Shown piece by piece: positions 16,218-24,998 of a stretch of 49,615 bases of DNA. The stretch comes from an uncultured Clostridia bacterium (GTDB taxonomy: Bacteria > Bacillota > Clostridia > Christensenellales > UBA1242), in contig CALWKF010000011.1 of assembly GCA_944381215.1 (NCBI GenBank), forward strand, positions 1-49,615, written 5' to 3'. The position numbers were made by a program, and so were the translations under genes. The notes under the pieces are model-generated. The model was not told the origin of the DNA. It saw only the letters and a program-made list of their open reading frames with translations, and made no database searches. The number at the start of each line of letters is the position of its first letter. The first letter of the stretch is position 1.

Positions 16218-17099
16218 TTAATTTTCTTCATAAGATTTTTGAATTAGTTCCTTTGCAAGTGGAACATCTTTTTCTGACTTAATATCAAGTTGCAAATCAC
16301 CGCATCCCCAGTGCCCAATATCACTAACATCGCGTAAATTTTCACTTAATTCATAGTCTTTTGGATCAAGTTTAACAGCAAGTCTAACAACAGACTTATA
16401 TATTTCCATTGTAGCGAAATTTTTTATTTTCTTAAATGCGGAATATAATTTTAATGTACTTTCTGTAACATCATCACCAAGGCTTAGTGTATAATCTTTC
16501 AAATCATCATATATATCTTTAAATTTTTGGGGAGCTCTTTCATATTGTTGTAAAAAAGTTTTCTCGGTTTGCTTTCTTTCATTATTTTCTATTTCTATTG
16601 GAGCAACGGTATTGCTATTCAACAGTTCAAATAGCAATAAATCATCGTTATATTGTTTATATCTTATCAATGACACATTTCTATTAATTTGCTTTATTGC
16701 TTCTTCATCATATTTATTAAAATCTCCAGCAATACATATTACTCTTGGCATAGACCAATCTATATTATCCGCAATTTCTTTCCCCAATTTTTCTAAAACA
16801 AGCAACTTAAAATTTGCTTTATGTTCTAACAGCCAGTTTAAATAGAATAGCCCTTGATTAATCACATTTTCATTGGAGTGGCATTTATATTCAAAAATTA
16901 CTGGACAGTTATTCTCGTCAATACCTATAGAATCCATTCGTCCATTATCAATTCTATATTCAGTATCAAGGAAATGAACTCCAAAAAATTCAAACATATT
17001 TTTCTCAATTTTATTTTGTAGTTCTTTTTCAATTACTGCACTATGAGATTTTAATTCTTCAACCTGATTTCCTAATCTAAACAATTTAATTTCAGCCAT
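16218..17099 (-). CDS. DUF5655-type protein with N-terminal PD-(D/E)XK nuclease-like domain
   Basis: A 293-residue protein with two parts. Residues 20-140 resemble a NucS/DUF91-like nuclease fold, with an acidic Asp (D56 in GRMDSIGI) followed by FEYK (69-72), again a D...ExK arrangement. Residues 200-290 match the DUF5655 domain, whose end reads RDVSDIGHWGCGDLQLDI. Such proteins are often annotated as predicted transport proteins, yet they recur beside restriction-modification genes and are more likely DNA-acting. The ATG overlaps the end of the dam gene by eight bases (ATGGCTGA), with AAAGGAG upstream, so the two are translationally coupled. A helper nuclease or specificity factor is possible; nothing in the sequence decides. 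Confidence 0.7.
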   Translation of the reverse strand: MAEIKLFRLGNQVEELKSHSAVIEKELQNKIEKNMFEFFGVHFLDTEYRIDNGRMDSIGIDENNCPVIFEYKCHSNENVINQGLFYLNWLLEHKANFKLLVLEKLGKEIADNIDWSMPRVICIAGDFNKYDEEAIKQINRNVSLIRYKQYNDDLLLFELLNSNTVAPIEIENNERKQTEKTFLQQYERAPQKFKDIYDDLKDYTLSLGDDVTESTLKLYSAFKKIKNFATMEIYKSVVRLAVKLDPKDYELSENLRDVSDIGHWGCGDLQLDIKSEKDVPLAKELIQKSYEEN

Positions 17100-18000
17100 T
17101 TTTTCTCCTTTTGTAATTCATAACAACTATTTCTGTGATATTTCCACGCTTACTTGCCTGACAATTTATCATCCTTTTTGCATAAACTCTTTCAATGTTA
17201 AAGCCTTTGTATAAATCATCAAAAAAGTTATCATTCTCATTTGTATTTTTAGGATCTGAATTTGAAAGCATAAGCAGACAATTTTTGTCATCTAACTTTT
17301 TATAGTTCTGTGATAATTCAATTTGGTCATTATCATCAAATCCAGATTTATCATAATTTACAAACGAGTTATTCTCTATAAGCGGTCTATATGGTGGATC
17401 GAAATATACAAAACTATCTTTATCGGCATTTGATAAGACTTCTTTGTAATCTCCAAAATTGATTTCAACTTTTTGCAATAACTGAGAACAAAGTCCTAAG
17501 TTGTCTTTATCGCAAATTAAAGGGTTTTTATATTTGCCGTGCGGAACATTAAATTTTCCTTCTTTATTAACTCTATAAAGTCCATTGAAGCAAGTATGAT
17601 TTAAAAATATAAAATCTGCACATTTTTCATAATCACAATGGCCATTTAAATGAATTTGATTATAACGGTCTCTCACATTATAAAAATATTTGGCCCTGTC
17701 TTCACTAGTCAAATATTCATTTTCTAAAATACTTAATGGCTTAATAACTTTTTCAACATCAGCTTTAATACAACGATAACAATTTATAAGTTCCTTATTT
17801 ATGTCATTGATATATGCTTTTTCAATATTATAATTTTGCAATATATGGAATAAAACAGCACCACCACCAACAAATGGTTCTATGTATGTTTTAATTCCCC
17901 CATTAACTAATTCTTGTGGGAACATTTTTTCAAATGTATCAAGAAGTTGACCTTTCCCGCCAGCCCATTTTAAAAATGGTTTTGCAATATTTTTACACAT
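17092..18000 (-). CDS. Dam-type DNA adenine methyltransferase (D12 class)
   Basis: N6-adenine methylase of 302 residues. It has the N-terminal KWAGGK (11-16), motif I EPFVGGGAV (41-49), the middle segment FLNHTCFNGLYRVN and catalytic motif IV DPPY (201-204), all characteristic of the Dam/DpnM alpha class. Many relatives methylate GATC, but closely related enzymes differ, so the site is not certain. I prefer the ATG at 18000 because GAGG lies seven bases upstream; the ATG four codons earlier overlaps that ribosome site. First gene of a four-gene restriction-modification operon (methylase, DUF5655 protein, endonuclease, second methylase). Low GC and A/T-ending codons set the operon apart from typA upstream. 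Confidence 0.9.
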   Translation of the reverse strand: MCKNIAKPFLKWAGGKGQLLDTFEKMFPQELVNGGIKTYIEPFVGGGAVLFHILQNYNIEKAYINDINKELINCYRCIKADVEKVIKPLSILENEYLTSEDRAKYFYNVRDRYNQIHLNGHCDYEKCADFIFLNHTCFNGLYRVNKEGKFNVPHGKYKNPLICDKDNLGLCSQLLQKVEINFGDYKEVLSNADKDSFVYFDPPYRPLIENNSFVNYDKSGFDDNDQIELSQNYKKLDDKNCLLMLSNSDPKNTNENDNFFDDLYKGFNIERVYAKRMINCQASKRGNITEIVVMNYKRRKNG

Positions 18001-18201
18001 CCTGTACCTCATTTATCCAATATAGTATGCAATAAAAATATAAAAAAAGCAAATAATTAAATATACCTAGATTGAAATATTAAGTTTACATAATATAAAA
18101 ATAGAAAATAATTGAATAATTAGTTTTTCTTTTTTTACCACACAATGTGTTTAATTTAATGTGAAACTATTAAAATTTTACAATTCACAATTTATTACTT
18201 T

Positions 18202-20037
18202 TTACTTTCCGGCGTTTTTGGCGCGGAAGCGGGCTTGGGCGCGCTTGTCGTGGTCAAGGATGATTTTGCGGAGGCGAATGCTTTGAGGAGTTACCTCGAG
18301 AAGCTCGTCGTCGTTTAGGAATTCGATTGATTTTTCAAGGCTCATCTTTTTAGGTGGAATTAGGTGCAATGCATCGTCGGAACCTGCCGCGCGCATGTTG
18401 GTCAGTTGCTTGCGCTTGCACACATTTACGACCAGGTCATCGCCCCTTGGGTTCTCACCCACAATCATGCCTGCGTACACCTTGTCCCCTGGGGAAACAA
18501 ATAAAGTTCCACGCTCCTGTGCGTTTGCGAGTCCGTAGCCTATACACTCGCCCGTCTCGTGAGCAACGAGTGCCCCACACTGCCTGCGCTCAATTTCGCC
18601 CTTGTAGTAGTCGTAGCCGTAGTGCACGCTACTCATAACGCCCTCGCCACGAGTGTCGGTCATGAACTCGGACTTGTAGCCGAATAGCCCTCGGCTGGGA
18701 ATCAAAAACTCGAGCCTCGTTCTGCTACCCTGTGGGCGCATTTCGAGCAGGTCGCCCTTGCGGATGCCCATTTTGGACATAACTGTCCCCACGCACTCAT
18801 CGGGCACGTCGACAACCAGTTTATCAATAGGCTCCATTTTCTTGCCCGCATCGTCGTATTTAAACAAAACCTTGGGCATGGAAACCTGAAATTCGTAACC
18901 CTCTCTACGCATATTTTCAATCAAAATCGACAGGTGCATCTCACCCCTACCGCGCACGCGGAAAGCATCGGTCGAGTCGGTATCCTCAACACGCAGAGAA
19001 AGGTCGCGGATGGTTTCCTTGTAAAGCCTCTCGCGGAGGTGCCTACTGGTGACAAACTTGCCCTCTTTTCCCGCAAAAGGGCTGTCGTTTACCATAAAGG
19101 TCATTTCAACACTGGGCTCACTAATCTTTACAAACTCGAGGGGCTCGACACTCTCGGGGTCGCAAATCGTGTCGCCTATCATAATGTCCCCAAGGCCCGC
19201 CACGCACGCGATATCGCCCGTGGTAACCTCGTCAGTCTCCACCTTTTTCATGCCGTCGTAGACAAAAAGTTGTTGCACGCGCACGCGCTCGACTTTTTCG
19301 GGCTCGTAGAAATTCGAAATCGCTACCATTTGCCCGACACTAATTGTGCCATTTTCAATCTTACCCACGGCGAGTTTACCTAAAAAGTCGCTGTGCTCGG
19401 TGTTACTTACTAGCAGTTGCAAAGGCTTTGACTCATCCCCGCTGGGGGCTGGAATGTGGTTGATAATCTCCTCAAAAAGAGGTTGCATATCGACACCTTG
19501 TGTGTTTTTATCCTTACTAGCGATACCTAGTCTTGCGGATGCGTAAATTACGGGGCTGTTTAACTGGTCGTCGTTTGCATTTAGGTCGAACATCAATTCG
19601 AGTATCTCATCCTGCACCTCTGCAATTCGCGCGTCAGGGCGGTCGATTTTGTTAATGACCACGATTACCTTTAGATTGAGTGCAAGGGCCTTTTCCAGCA
19701 CAAAACGCGTCTGTGGCATGGTGCCCTCAAAGGAGTCGACAACGAGTAGCACGCCGTCCACCATTTTAAGAGCACGCTCGACCTCGCCACCAAAGTCCGT
19801 GTGCCCTGGGGTGTCTATGACATTAATCTTGTAGTCGTGGTAGTGGATGCTCGCGTTTTTAGCGAGAATCGTAATACCACGCTCGCGCTCAAGGTCGTTC
19901 GAGTCCATTACACGGTCGCCAACTTCCTGATTACTGCGAAATACTCCGCCCTGTTTGAGTAGTTCGTTAACGAGGCTAGTTTTGCCGTGGTCAACGTGAG
20001 CAATTATCGCGATATTTCTAATTTTCTGTTTATCCAT
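18202..20037 (-). CDS. typA: Ribosome-associated GTPase TypA/BipA
   Basis: Translational GTPase of 611 residues, the usual length. It has G1 AHVDHGKT (13-20), the switch I region with RERGITI (51-57), G3 DTPGH (75-79) and G4 NKID (129-132), then domain II, two alpha/beta domains and the TypA-specific C-terminal domain. The protein acts on the ribosome during 50S assembly and stress or cold growth. AGGAGAG lies just before the ATG. The minus-strand promoter TTGATT-17-TATAAT at 20103-20131 is followed by a leader hairpin (20059-20075). Its codon use is GC-richer than that of the restriction-modification operon downstream, so it marks the return to core genome. Confidence 0.96.
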   Translation of the reverse strand: MDKQKIRNIAIIAHVDHGKTSLVNELLKQGGVFRSNQEVGDRVMDSNDLERERGITILAKNASIHYHDYKINVIDTPGHTDFGGEVERALKMVDGVLLVVDSFEGTMPQTRFVLEKALALNLKVIVVINKIDRPDARIAEVQDEILELMFDLNANDDQLNSPVIYASARLGIASKDKNTQGVDMQPLFEEIINHIPAPSGDESKPLQLLVSNTEHSDFLGKLAVGKIENGTISVGQMVAISNFYEPEKVERVRVQQLFVYDGMKKVETDEVTTGDIACVAGLGDIMIGDTICDPESVEPLEFVKISEPSVEMTFMVNDSPFAGKEGKFVTSRHLRERLYKETIRDLSLRVEDTDSTDAFRVRGRGEMHLSILIENMRREGYEFQVSMPKVLFKYDDAGKKMEPIDKLVVDVPDECVGTVMSKMGIRKGDLLEMRPQGSRTRLEFLIPSRGLFGYKSEFMTDTRGEGVMSSVHYGYDYYKGEIERRQCGALVAHETGECIGYGLANAQERGTLFVSPGDKVYAGMIVGENPRGDDLVVNVCKRKQLTNMRAAGSDDALHLIPPKKMSLEKSIEFLNDDELLEVTPQSIRLRKIILDHDKRAQARFRAKNAGK

Positions 20038-20058
20038 TTTTCTCTCCTAAAACAACAA

Positions 20059-20131
20059 AGAGCGTTACCCGCTCTGTGTAAAATATAGATTTTGTGAGTA
20101 ATATTATAGCATATTTCGTTAGATTAATCAA
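20059..20131 (-). promoter_or_regulatory. typA promoter and leader hairpin
   Basis: On the minus strand TTGATT (20131-20126), 17-base spacer, TATAAT (20108-20103). The leader then contains AGAGCGGGTAACGCTCT (20075-20059), a stem of six pairs followed by TTGTTGTTTT before the ribosome site, which could work as a weak attenuator. Confidence 0.6.
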
Positions 20132-20213
20132 TACATTTTTATTAGATTAGTGCGGTTTTTTGCTAAAAGGCCAAAATATCGGCCCTGAAAATCTAAAACG
20201 TACTACATGCATG

Positions 20214-20242
20214 TTGACAATAAGGACAAAATTCTATATAAT
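20214..20242 (+). promoter_or_regulatory. Consensus sigma-70/A promoter of the lipoprotein gene
   Basis: TTGACA (20214-20219), exactly 17 bases, TATAAT (20237-20242): a perfect match to consensus. The start codon is about 270 bases further, leaving a long untranslated leader. Confidence 0.85.
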
Positions 20243-20248
20243 TTAGTA

Positions 20249-20521
20249 GTTTATCGCAAATTTTCGGGCAAACTATCTTAAAAGCCTTTTACTTGACTTT
20301 GATTTTTTACTGCATCTAAACTTGCCTAAACAATTGAATAAAACCTGCCTAAACAAAAAAACAGCCTCTAAACTTGTATTTAATTGCGAATTTATCAAGA
20401 AAAAGGCATGCACTTTTAACTATAATGCAAGTAAAAAGTGCCTAAATTTCGTTGACCGCAATCTTTATACCCTCTAACTACAATTTGGCAAACAAAATTA
20501 AATATTTATGGAGAAATAACC
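20249..20521 (+). other. Long 5' leader with four CTAAAC words and a hairpin
   Basis: CTAAAC occurs at 20316, 20326, 20349 and 20368, mostly as CCTAAAC or TCTAAACTTG, within 60 bases. Further on, CACTTTT (20412-20418) can pair with AAAAGTG (20435-20441), with AGGC and GCCT near the ends. The last bases carry GGAG before the TTG start. No known riboswitch consensus is recognised. Confidence 0.45.
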
Positions 20522-21490
20522 TTGACAAATACAAAAACAAAGACTTTTTTTGTATCAATTTTATTGATTATTATGGCGGTTGTGCTGTTTGCGGGCTGTG
20601 GCCAGGTTACGAGCCTTACGACAGTGTATGCCGACGGCTCGCGCAGTTATTCGTACGCAATCACTCTTGATGATACCGTTTTAGAGACCTACGACCTAAA
20701 TAAAACCGAGGTAATGAGCGCGATTAACAACGTCGTGAACACCTACCAAGAGGCCTTTTTTGCGGGGCGCAACACCGAGGGCGTGGAACTCACTCACGGG
20801 GTGGCGGAAAGTAACGACAGCGTCTACCAAATACTATTAACTTTTTCCTCCTTTAACGCCCTTTGCCACTTTCTAGGCACGACGCCCGAGGAGGTGGCCG
20901 CAGAACCCGCGGTAATAAACAAAGGCGTTTTTGTCAGCCAAGAGGTCATTGCGGACTCTAGCCTAAGTAGTAGCGACGAGTTGCTGGTCGAAATGTTTTT
21001 AATTCCTAGTCTAATCGACAACATAAATACGGCCTTTGCCAACTACTTTTTTAACGGCGACCGCACGGTTACCGACCAACTTTTTAACTCGATTGACACC
21101 TACATCGTGCGCGCCTACCCCACTAGTCTCAAAATCAAGTCAAATGCTGACGAGGTGGCGACGCTGATTACCAATTACGGTGTAACCGACTCGACCCCCA
21201 CCGCATACACGGCACACCTGTGGCACTGCACTATGTCCGAGCCCGTCCCTAATATTTACATCTACCGCGACGTGTATCTAAACGAAAACCGCATTGCGTG
21301 GTACCTTTTAGGCATCGGTATTACGGTTGTATTCGGTGCGATTTTGGCGATTGTGCTCTATGTTAGACACAAGCAGGGCAAGGACGATACTCCAACTGAA
21401 CCCGCCTTTACCGTAATCGACAACGGCACCGCGCTAATCTTCGAACCAAAAAACGCAGAAAATACTAAAAATATAAACAAAGAGGAATAG
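20522..21490 (+). CDS. Lipoprotein with C-terminal membrane helix, function unknown
   Basis: A 322-residue protein starting with TTG at 20522, preceded by GGAG at eight bases. The signal peptide has a basic start (MTNTKTK), a hydrophobic core (FFVSILLIIMAVVLFAG) and Cys26 in LFAGC, a lipobox with Phe at the third position before Cys. Residues 27-255 form an extracytoplasmic domain without a family I recognise. A second hydrophobic helix (WYLLGIGITVVFGAILAIVLY) near residues 261-281 is followed by a cytoplasmic tail of about 40 residues. The protein is thus tied to the membrane at both ends. The last codons and the stop (AGAGGAATAG) coincide with a fragment of the interspersed repeat family, so the present C-terminus may be recent. 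Confidence 0.75.
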   Translation: MTNTKTKTFFVSILLIIMAVVLFAGCGQVTSLTTVYADGSRSYSYAITLDDTVLETYDLNKTEVMSAINNVVNTYQEAFFAGRNTEGVELTHGVAESNDSVYQILLTFSSFNALCHFLGTTPEEVAAEPAVINKGVFVSQEVIADSSLSSSDELLVEMFLIPSLIDNINTAFANYFFNGDRTVTDQLFNSIDTYIVRAYPTSLKIKSNADEVATLITNYGVTDSTPTAYTAHLWHCTMSEPVPNIYIYRDVYLNENRIAWYLLGIGITVVFGAILAIVLYVRHKQGKDDTPTEPAFTVIDNGTALIFEPKNAENTKNINKEE

Positions 21491-21500
21491 ATCCTTCGGG
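21481..21500 (-). repeat. Fragment of the interspersed palindromic repeat at the lipoprotein stop codon
   Basis: AGAGGAATAGATCCTTCG here is the exact reverse complement of 18 bases in the repeat at about 33824-33841. The stop codon TAG of the lipoprotein gene lies inside it. Confidence 0.6.
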
Positions 21501-21558
21501 CAGTGTATTAAGAGGACAGCGGAGTTTTAAAAAGAAAAGGGCGAAACTAACATTTCAC

Positions 21559-21587
21559 TAGACAAAATTATTAAATTGTGCTAATAT
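21559..21587 (+). promoter_or_regulatory. Promoter of the superoxide reductase gene
   Basis: TAGACA (21559-21564), 17-base spacer, TAATAT (21582-21587), about 28 bases ahead of the start codon. No obvious PerR or Fur palindrome is seen nearby. Confidence 0.55.
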
Positions 21588-21614
21588 TATGTATTATTTA
21601 ATAGGAGAGAAATT

Positions 21615-22025
21615 ATGACAAATATCACCTTTTACCGTTGCCCAATTTGTGGCAATATCGTTATGAAAATCTTAAACAGTGGCGTGCCCGTCGTGTGCTG
21701 TGGCCAACCTATGCAAGAGTTAATCGCAAACACTACCGACGGCGCGAGTGAAAAGCACGTGCCAGTCGTTGCATTGCTCGATAACTCCGTAGGCGTGAGC
21801 GTGGGCGTCGTGCCCCACCCAATGACCGAGGAGCACTACATCCAATGGGTGTACTTGGAAACCGACAAGGGCGGACAACTCCACTACCTGCACCCGAACG
21901 AGGAGCCCGAGACCAACTTCACCCTGGCCCCAGGCGAACAGCCAATTGCCGTGTACGCATACTGCAATCTTCACTCTCTGTGGATGCACGAGGTTGACCC
22001 CGACAAGGACCGTCAATTTTTATAA
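21615..22025 (+). CDS. dfx: Desulfoferrodoxin-type superoxide reductase
   Basis: A 136-residue iron protein that reduces superoxide to hydrogen peroxide in the cytoplasm of anaerobes without making oxygen. The N-terminal desulforedoxin domain binds Fe through Cys9, Cys12, Cys28 and Cys29 (CPICG and CCG). The catalytic domain has the mononuclear Fe ligands His48 (EKHVP), His68 and His74 (HPMTEEH), Cys117 and His120 (YCNLH), and the Glu46-Lys47 pair beside the open site. This is the two-iron (class I) type. AGGAGAG lies before the ATG. It stands alone; electron donors such as rubredoxin are not in the window. Confidence 0.95.
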   Translation: MTNITFYRCPICGNIVMKILNSGVPVVCCGQPMQELIANTTDGASEKHVPVVALLDNSVGVSVGVVPHPMTEEHYIQWVYLETDKGGQLHYLHPNEEPETNFTLAPGEQPIAVYAYCNLHSLWMHEVDPDKDRQFL

Positions 22026-22304
22026 TTAATTAATAATTTTGCTTTCTAATTTAACCATTCTATAATCATTTAATAAAACAACAATTCATTATCATTAACT
22101 AAACTACTTTATTAAAATTTAACTAAACCATTTAATTATTTAATTAAACTATTTTATTCAATCATTTATTATTATTTATTAAACTATTTAACTATTTTAT
22201 TAAAATTTCATTAGATTAATTAATTCCCTTTATTATTTATTTGATTAATTAAATTTAATATTTGGAAATATTTAATATTTTTTAATTAATAAGATTATTA
22301 AAAA
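22026..22304. other. Low-complexity AT-rich spacer
   Basis: Nearly pure A/T with many overlapping words such as TTAACTAAAC, TTTAATTATTTAATTAA and ATTTATTATTATTTATT. No hairpin terminator with a GC-rich stem is evident for the superoxide reductase gene. No gene is visible. Confidence 0.5.
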
Positions 22305-22360
22305 GCGAAATTTTGCTATATACCCGCTAAATTTTGTAGGTATAGTGGCGAAATTTTGTT
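22305..22360 (+). repeat. Tandem 21-22-bp units (GCGAAATTTTG...TATA) upstream of valS
   Basis: Three degenerate units follow each other: GCGAAATTTTGCTATATACC, then GCTAAATTTTGTAGGTATAG, then GCGAAATTTTGTTATTTAAT. Closely similar units lie at 48763-48870 in the same orientation relative to their gene, and single or partial copies at 3276-3313 and 28669-28706. They may be operator or promoter repeats. Confidence 0.6.
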
Positions 22361-22404
22361 ATTTAATTACAAAAATTACTACATTTAAAACAAAAGGAAA
22401 TACT

Positions 22405-24801
22405 ATGTTAGAGAAAAGATACGACTTCAATTCGCGCGAAAAACATTGGCAAGACTACTGGCGCGAGAACGAAATTTATAAGTTTAACCCAGACGCAAAA
22501 GACCGCTACATGATTGACACCCCGCCACCTACGATTAGCGGTATTATTCACTTGGGACACGTGTTTAGTTACACCCAAATTGACGTAATCGCAAGGCACC
22601 AGCGCATGCTCGGCAAGTCCGTTTTCTTCCCCTTTGGGTATGACGACAACGGTCTGCCTACTGAGCGTTACGTTCAGCGCGAGAAAAAGGTGAAAATGGC
22701 CGAAACCACTCGTGGCGACTTCATAAATCTGTGTTTAGACACGACAAAAGAGATGAAGGAAGTGTATGAAAACGTATTCTCGAGTGCTGGGCATAGTGCG
22801 GACTTTTCGCACGCGTACTCCTCAATCTCGCCACGCACGCAAGAGATTAGCCAGCGCAGTTTTATCGAGTTATACAAGCAGGGCGAAATCGAGCGTCGCA
22901 ACAGTGCGAGCCTTTGGTGCCCCGAGTGTAGAACGACCATTGCGCAGTCCGAAGTGGACACCATGGAAACGGAAAGTGTGATGAACTACATCTACTTTAC
23001 CATAAAGGAAAGTGGCGAAAAGTTGAAGATTGCCACCACCCGCCCCGAGCTTCTGTCCGCGTGCGTGTGTGTGTTTGTGCACCCCGAGGACAAGGAGCGC
23101 GCCAATCTCGTTGGGAAAACCGCTATTAGTCCCTTGTATAACCGCGAAGTGCCGATAATTGCTAATGCAGACGTCGACATGGAGAAGGGCACGGGTGCCG
23201 TAATGTGCTGTACTTTTGGTGATGAGGCGGACGCGAAGTGGCAGAAGGAGTTTAACCTGCCCGTACTCGAGGCTATTGGCTACAACGGGCGCATGACTGA
23301 GTTGGCTAACGAGTTTGCGGGCCTAAAAGTTCGTGAGGCGCGTGAGGCGATTATTAATAAATTAAAGGAAGAGGGCCTACTTTACGACCAACAGCCACTC
23401 ACTCACCTAGTTGCCACGCACGAGCGTTGTGGCACCGAAATCGAGTTACTAATTAAGCCTCAGTGGTTTATAAAACTCTTAAACCACAAAGACGAGATTT
23501 ACAAGGCTGGCGAGGCGGTAAAGTGGTATCCCGAGCACATGCAGAAGCGTTTTTTAAACTGGGTTGAGGGGTTAAAGTGGGACTGGTGTATCAGTCGCCA
23601 AAGATTTTACGGGATTCCTTTCCCCGTGTGGTACTGTGCCGACTGTGGCGAGTTGATTTTGGCGGATGTTGAGGACCTGCCCGTTGACCCCTCTGTGTCG
23701 ACACCTAAGCATCCTTGTCCAAAATGTGGAGGGACTCACTTCGAGCCCGAGCGCGACGTAATGGACACTTGGGCTACAAGTTCGCTAACTCCACAAATTT
23801 GCACCGACTTAATTACTTCTAAGGGGCTTGACGACACCTACATTCCTATGGACTTACGCCCGAACGCGCACGACAACATTCGCGTGTGGGACTTTTACAC
23901 CATCGCAAAATCGCTACTGCACTTCAAAAAACTGCCGTGGAGCGACGTCATGATAAGTGGCTGGGGACTAAGTGCTACGGGGAGCAAGTTGTCTAAGTCC
24001 AAAAGCTCGGGCGGTACCCCTACCCCCTTAGAGACCTTTAAGCAGTACTCCGCCGATGTTACTCGTTACTGGGCCAGCAACGCAAGCCTGGGTAAAGACG
24101 TATATATAAAGGAAGAGGAGTTCAAAAACGGCTTTAAACTCATGCAAAAGATTTGGAACGCGAGCCGTTTTGTGCTGTCCTTCCTCGAAGGGTACGTGCC
24201 TAAAATTCCGCAAACACTATTGCCAATGGACGAGTGGATACTCGAGCGTTACCGCGTAACATATATGAAGTTTATGTCGTACCTAAGTAAGTACGAAATG
24301 GGGCTCGGGCTAAACGAACTCGAGCAACTTTTCTGGACCTTCTGCGACGACTACATCGAAATCGCGAAAAACCGCCTGTATAAACCCGAAATTTACGGCG
24401 AGGAGGCGAAGGAGTCCGCACAGTATGCATCAAGTATGGTGCTCGAGGGGATACTCAAATTATTCTCAATCTACATGCCACACATTACCGAGGAAATCTA
24501 CCAGAGTTACTATGCAGATATCGAAGGGGCAAAGTCCATTCATATCAGCAAGTACCTAGACCTTGGCGAGCCGAAGGACGAACAAGTCCTAAAACAGGGC
24601 GACGTTGTTTGTGACATTGTGTCCCAGATTCGCGGGTACAAGTCGAGTAACGGCCTCAGTCTAAAAGAAGAACTAAGTAAAGTTACCTTAACTGGCTACG
24701 CCGATTTTGTAAAGAACTGCGCCGAGGACATCAAGGCCGTATGTAATATCCAGTCTCTCGAATTTGCCGAGGGAGAAAAGGGCGTCTCAATCGAGGCATA
24801 A
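22405..24801 (+). CDS. valS: Valyl-tRNA synthetase, archaeal-type
   Basis: Class I synthetase of 798 residues that charges tRNA-Val and edits mischarged threonine through its CP1 domain. The HIGH motif is HLGH (49-52) in PPPTISGIIHLGH and the KMSKS motif is KLSKS (528-532). Two zinc knuckle pairs are visible (CPEC in the first insert; CADC with CPKC before the second half). The shorter length and the sequence around both motifs resemble the archaeal/eukaryotic-like ValS found in some bacteria rather than the usual bacterial enzyme of about 880 residues; the C-terminal coiled coil of bacterial ValS is absent. The ATG at 22405 has AAAGGA before it. No T-box leader was found; instead the 21-22-bp repeats at 22305-22360 lie just upstream. 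Confidence 0.93.
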   Translation: MLEKRYDFNSREKHWQDYWRENEIYKFNPDAKDRYMIDTPPPTISGIIHLGHVFSYTQIDVIARHQRMLGKSVFFPFGYDDNGLPTERYVQREKKVKMAETTRGDFINLCLDTTKEMKEVYENVFSSAGHSADFSHAYSSISPRTQEISQRSFIELYKQGEIERRNSASLWCPECRTTIAQSEVDTMETESVMNYIYFTIKESGEKLKIATTRPELLSACVCVFVHPEDKERANLVGKTAISPLYNREVPIIANADVDMEKGTGAVMCCTFGDEADAKWQKEFNLPVLEAIGYNGRMTELANEFAGLKVREAREAIINKLKEEGLLYDQQPLTHLVATHERCGTEIELLIKPQWFIKLLNHKDEIYKAGEAVKWYPEHMQKRFLNWVEGLKWDWCISRQRFYGIPFPVWYCADCGELILADVEDLPVDPSVSTPKHPCPKCGGTHFEPERDVMDTWATSSLTPQICTDLITSKGLDDTYIPMDLRPNAHDNIRVWDFYTIAKSLLHFKKLPWSDVMISGWGLSATGSKLSKSKSSGGTPTPLETFKQYSADVTRYWASNASLGKDVYIKEEEFKNGFKLMQKIWNASRFVLSFLEGYVPKIPQTLLPMDEWILERYRVTYMKFMSYLSKYEMGLGLNELEQLFWTFCDDYIEIAKNRLYKPEIYGEEAKESAQYASSMVLEGILKLFSIYMPHITEEIYQSYYADIEGAKSIHISKYLDLGEPKDEQVLKQGDVVCDIVSQIRGYKSSNGLSLKEELSKVTLTGYADFVKNCAEDIKAVCNIQSLEFAEGEKGVSIEA

Positions 24802-24815
24802 TGCCCTTTTTTATT
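24776..24815 (+). terminator. valS terminator
   Basis: AAAAGGGC (24776-24783) pairs with GCCCTTTT (24803-24810) and is followed by TTATTTT. The stem overlaps the last codons and the stop codon. Confidence 0.75.
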
Positions 24816-24943
24816 TTACCCTTGACAAAATCACACTTTTTTAATCACAGCCTTTTTTGGAATACTAACTGCTTTTTACTATTTGCTACTAATAAATAGA
24901 TATCGTGTGTGTACGTGAGTGAAATTTAATTTTCTTATGGGTA

Positions 24944-24972
24944 TTGAAAAATTGAAAGCGGTGTGGTATAAT
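24944..24972 (+). promoter_or_regulatory. Promoter of the 519-residue gene
   Basis: TTGAAA (24944-24949), 17-base spacer, TATAAT (24967-24972), about 26 bases before the start codon. Confidence 0.7.
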
Positions 24973-24998
24973 ATGGAAAAACAAAAGGAAGTGAAATT

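Noticed and set aside
14945..18000. Calling the operon DpnII and its site GATC
   Set aside because: Only the first methylase resembles DpnM; the second methylase and the nuclease are not clearly DpnA/DpnB, so the site is left open.
22026..22304. CRISPR-like or phased repeats in the AT-rich tract
   Set aside because: Repeated words are short, overlapping and unequal in spacing; no constant repeat or spacer and no cas genes.
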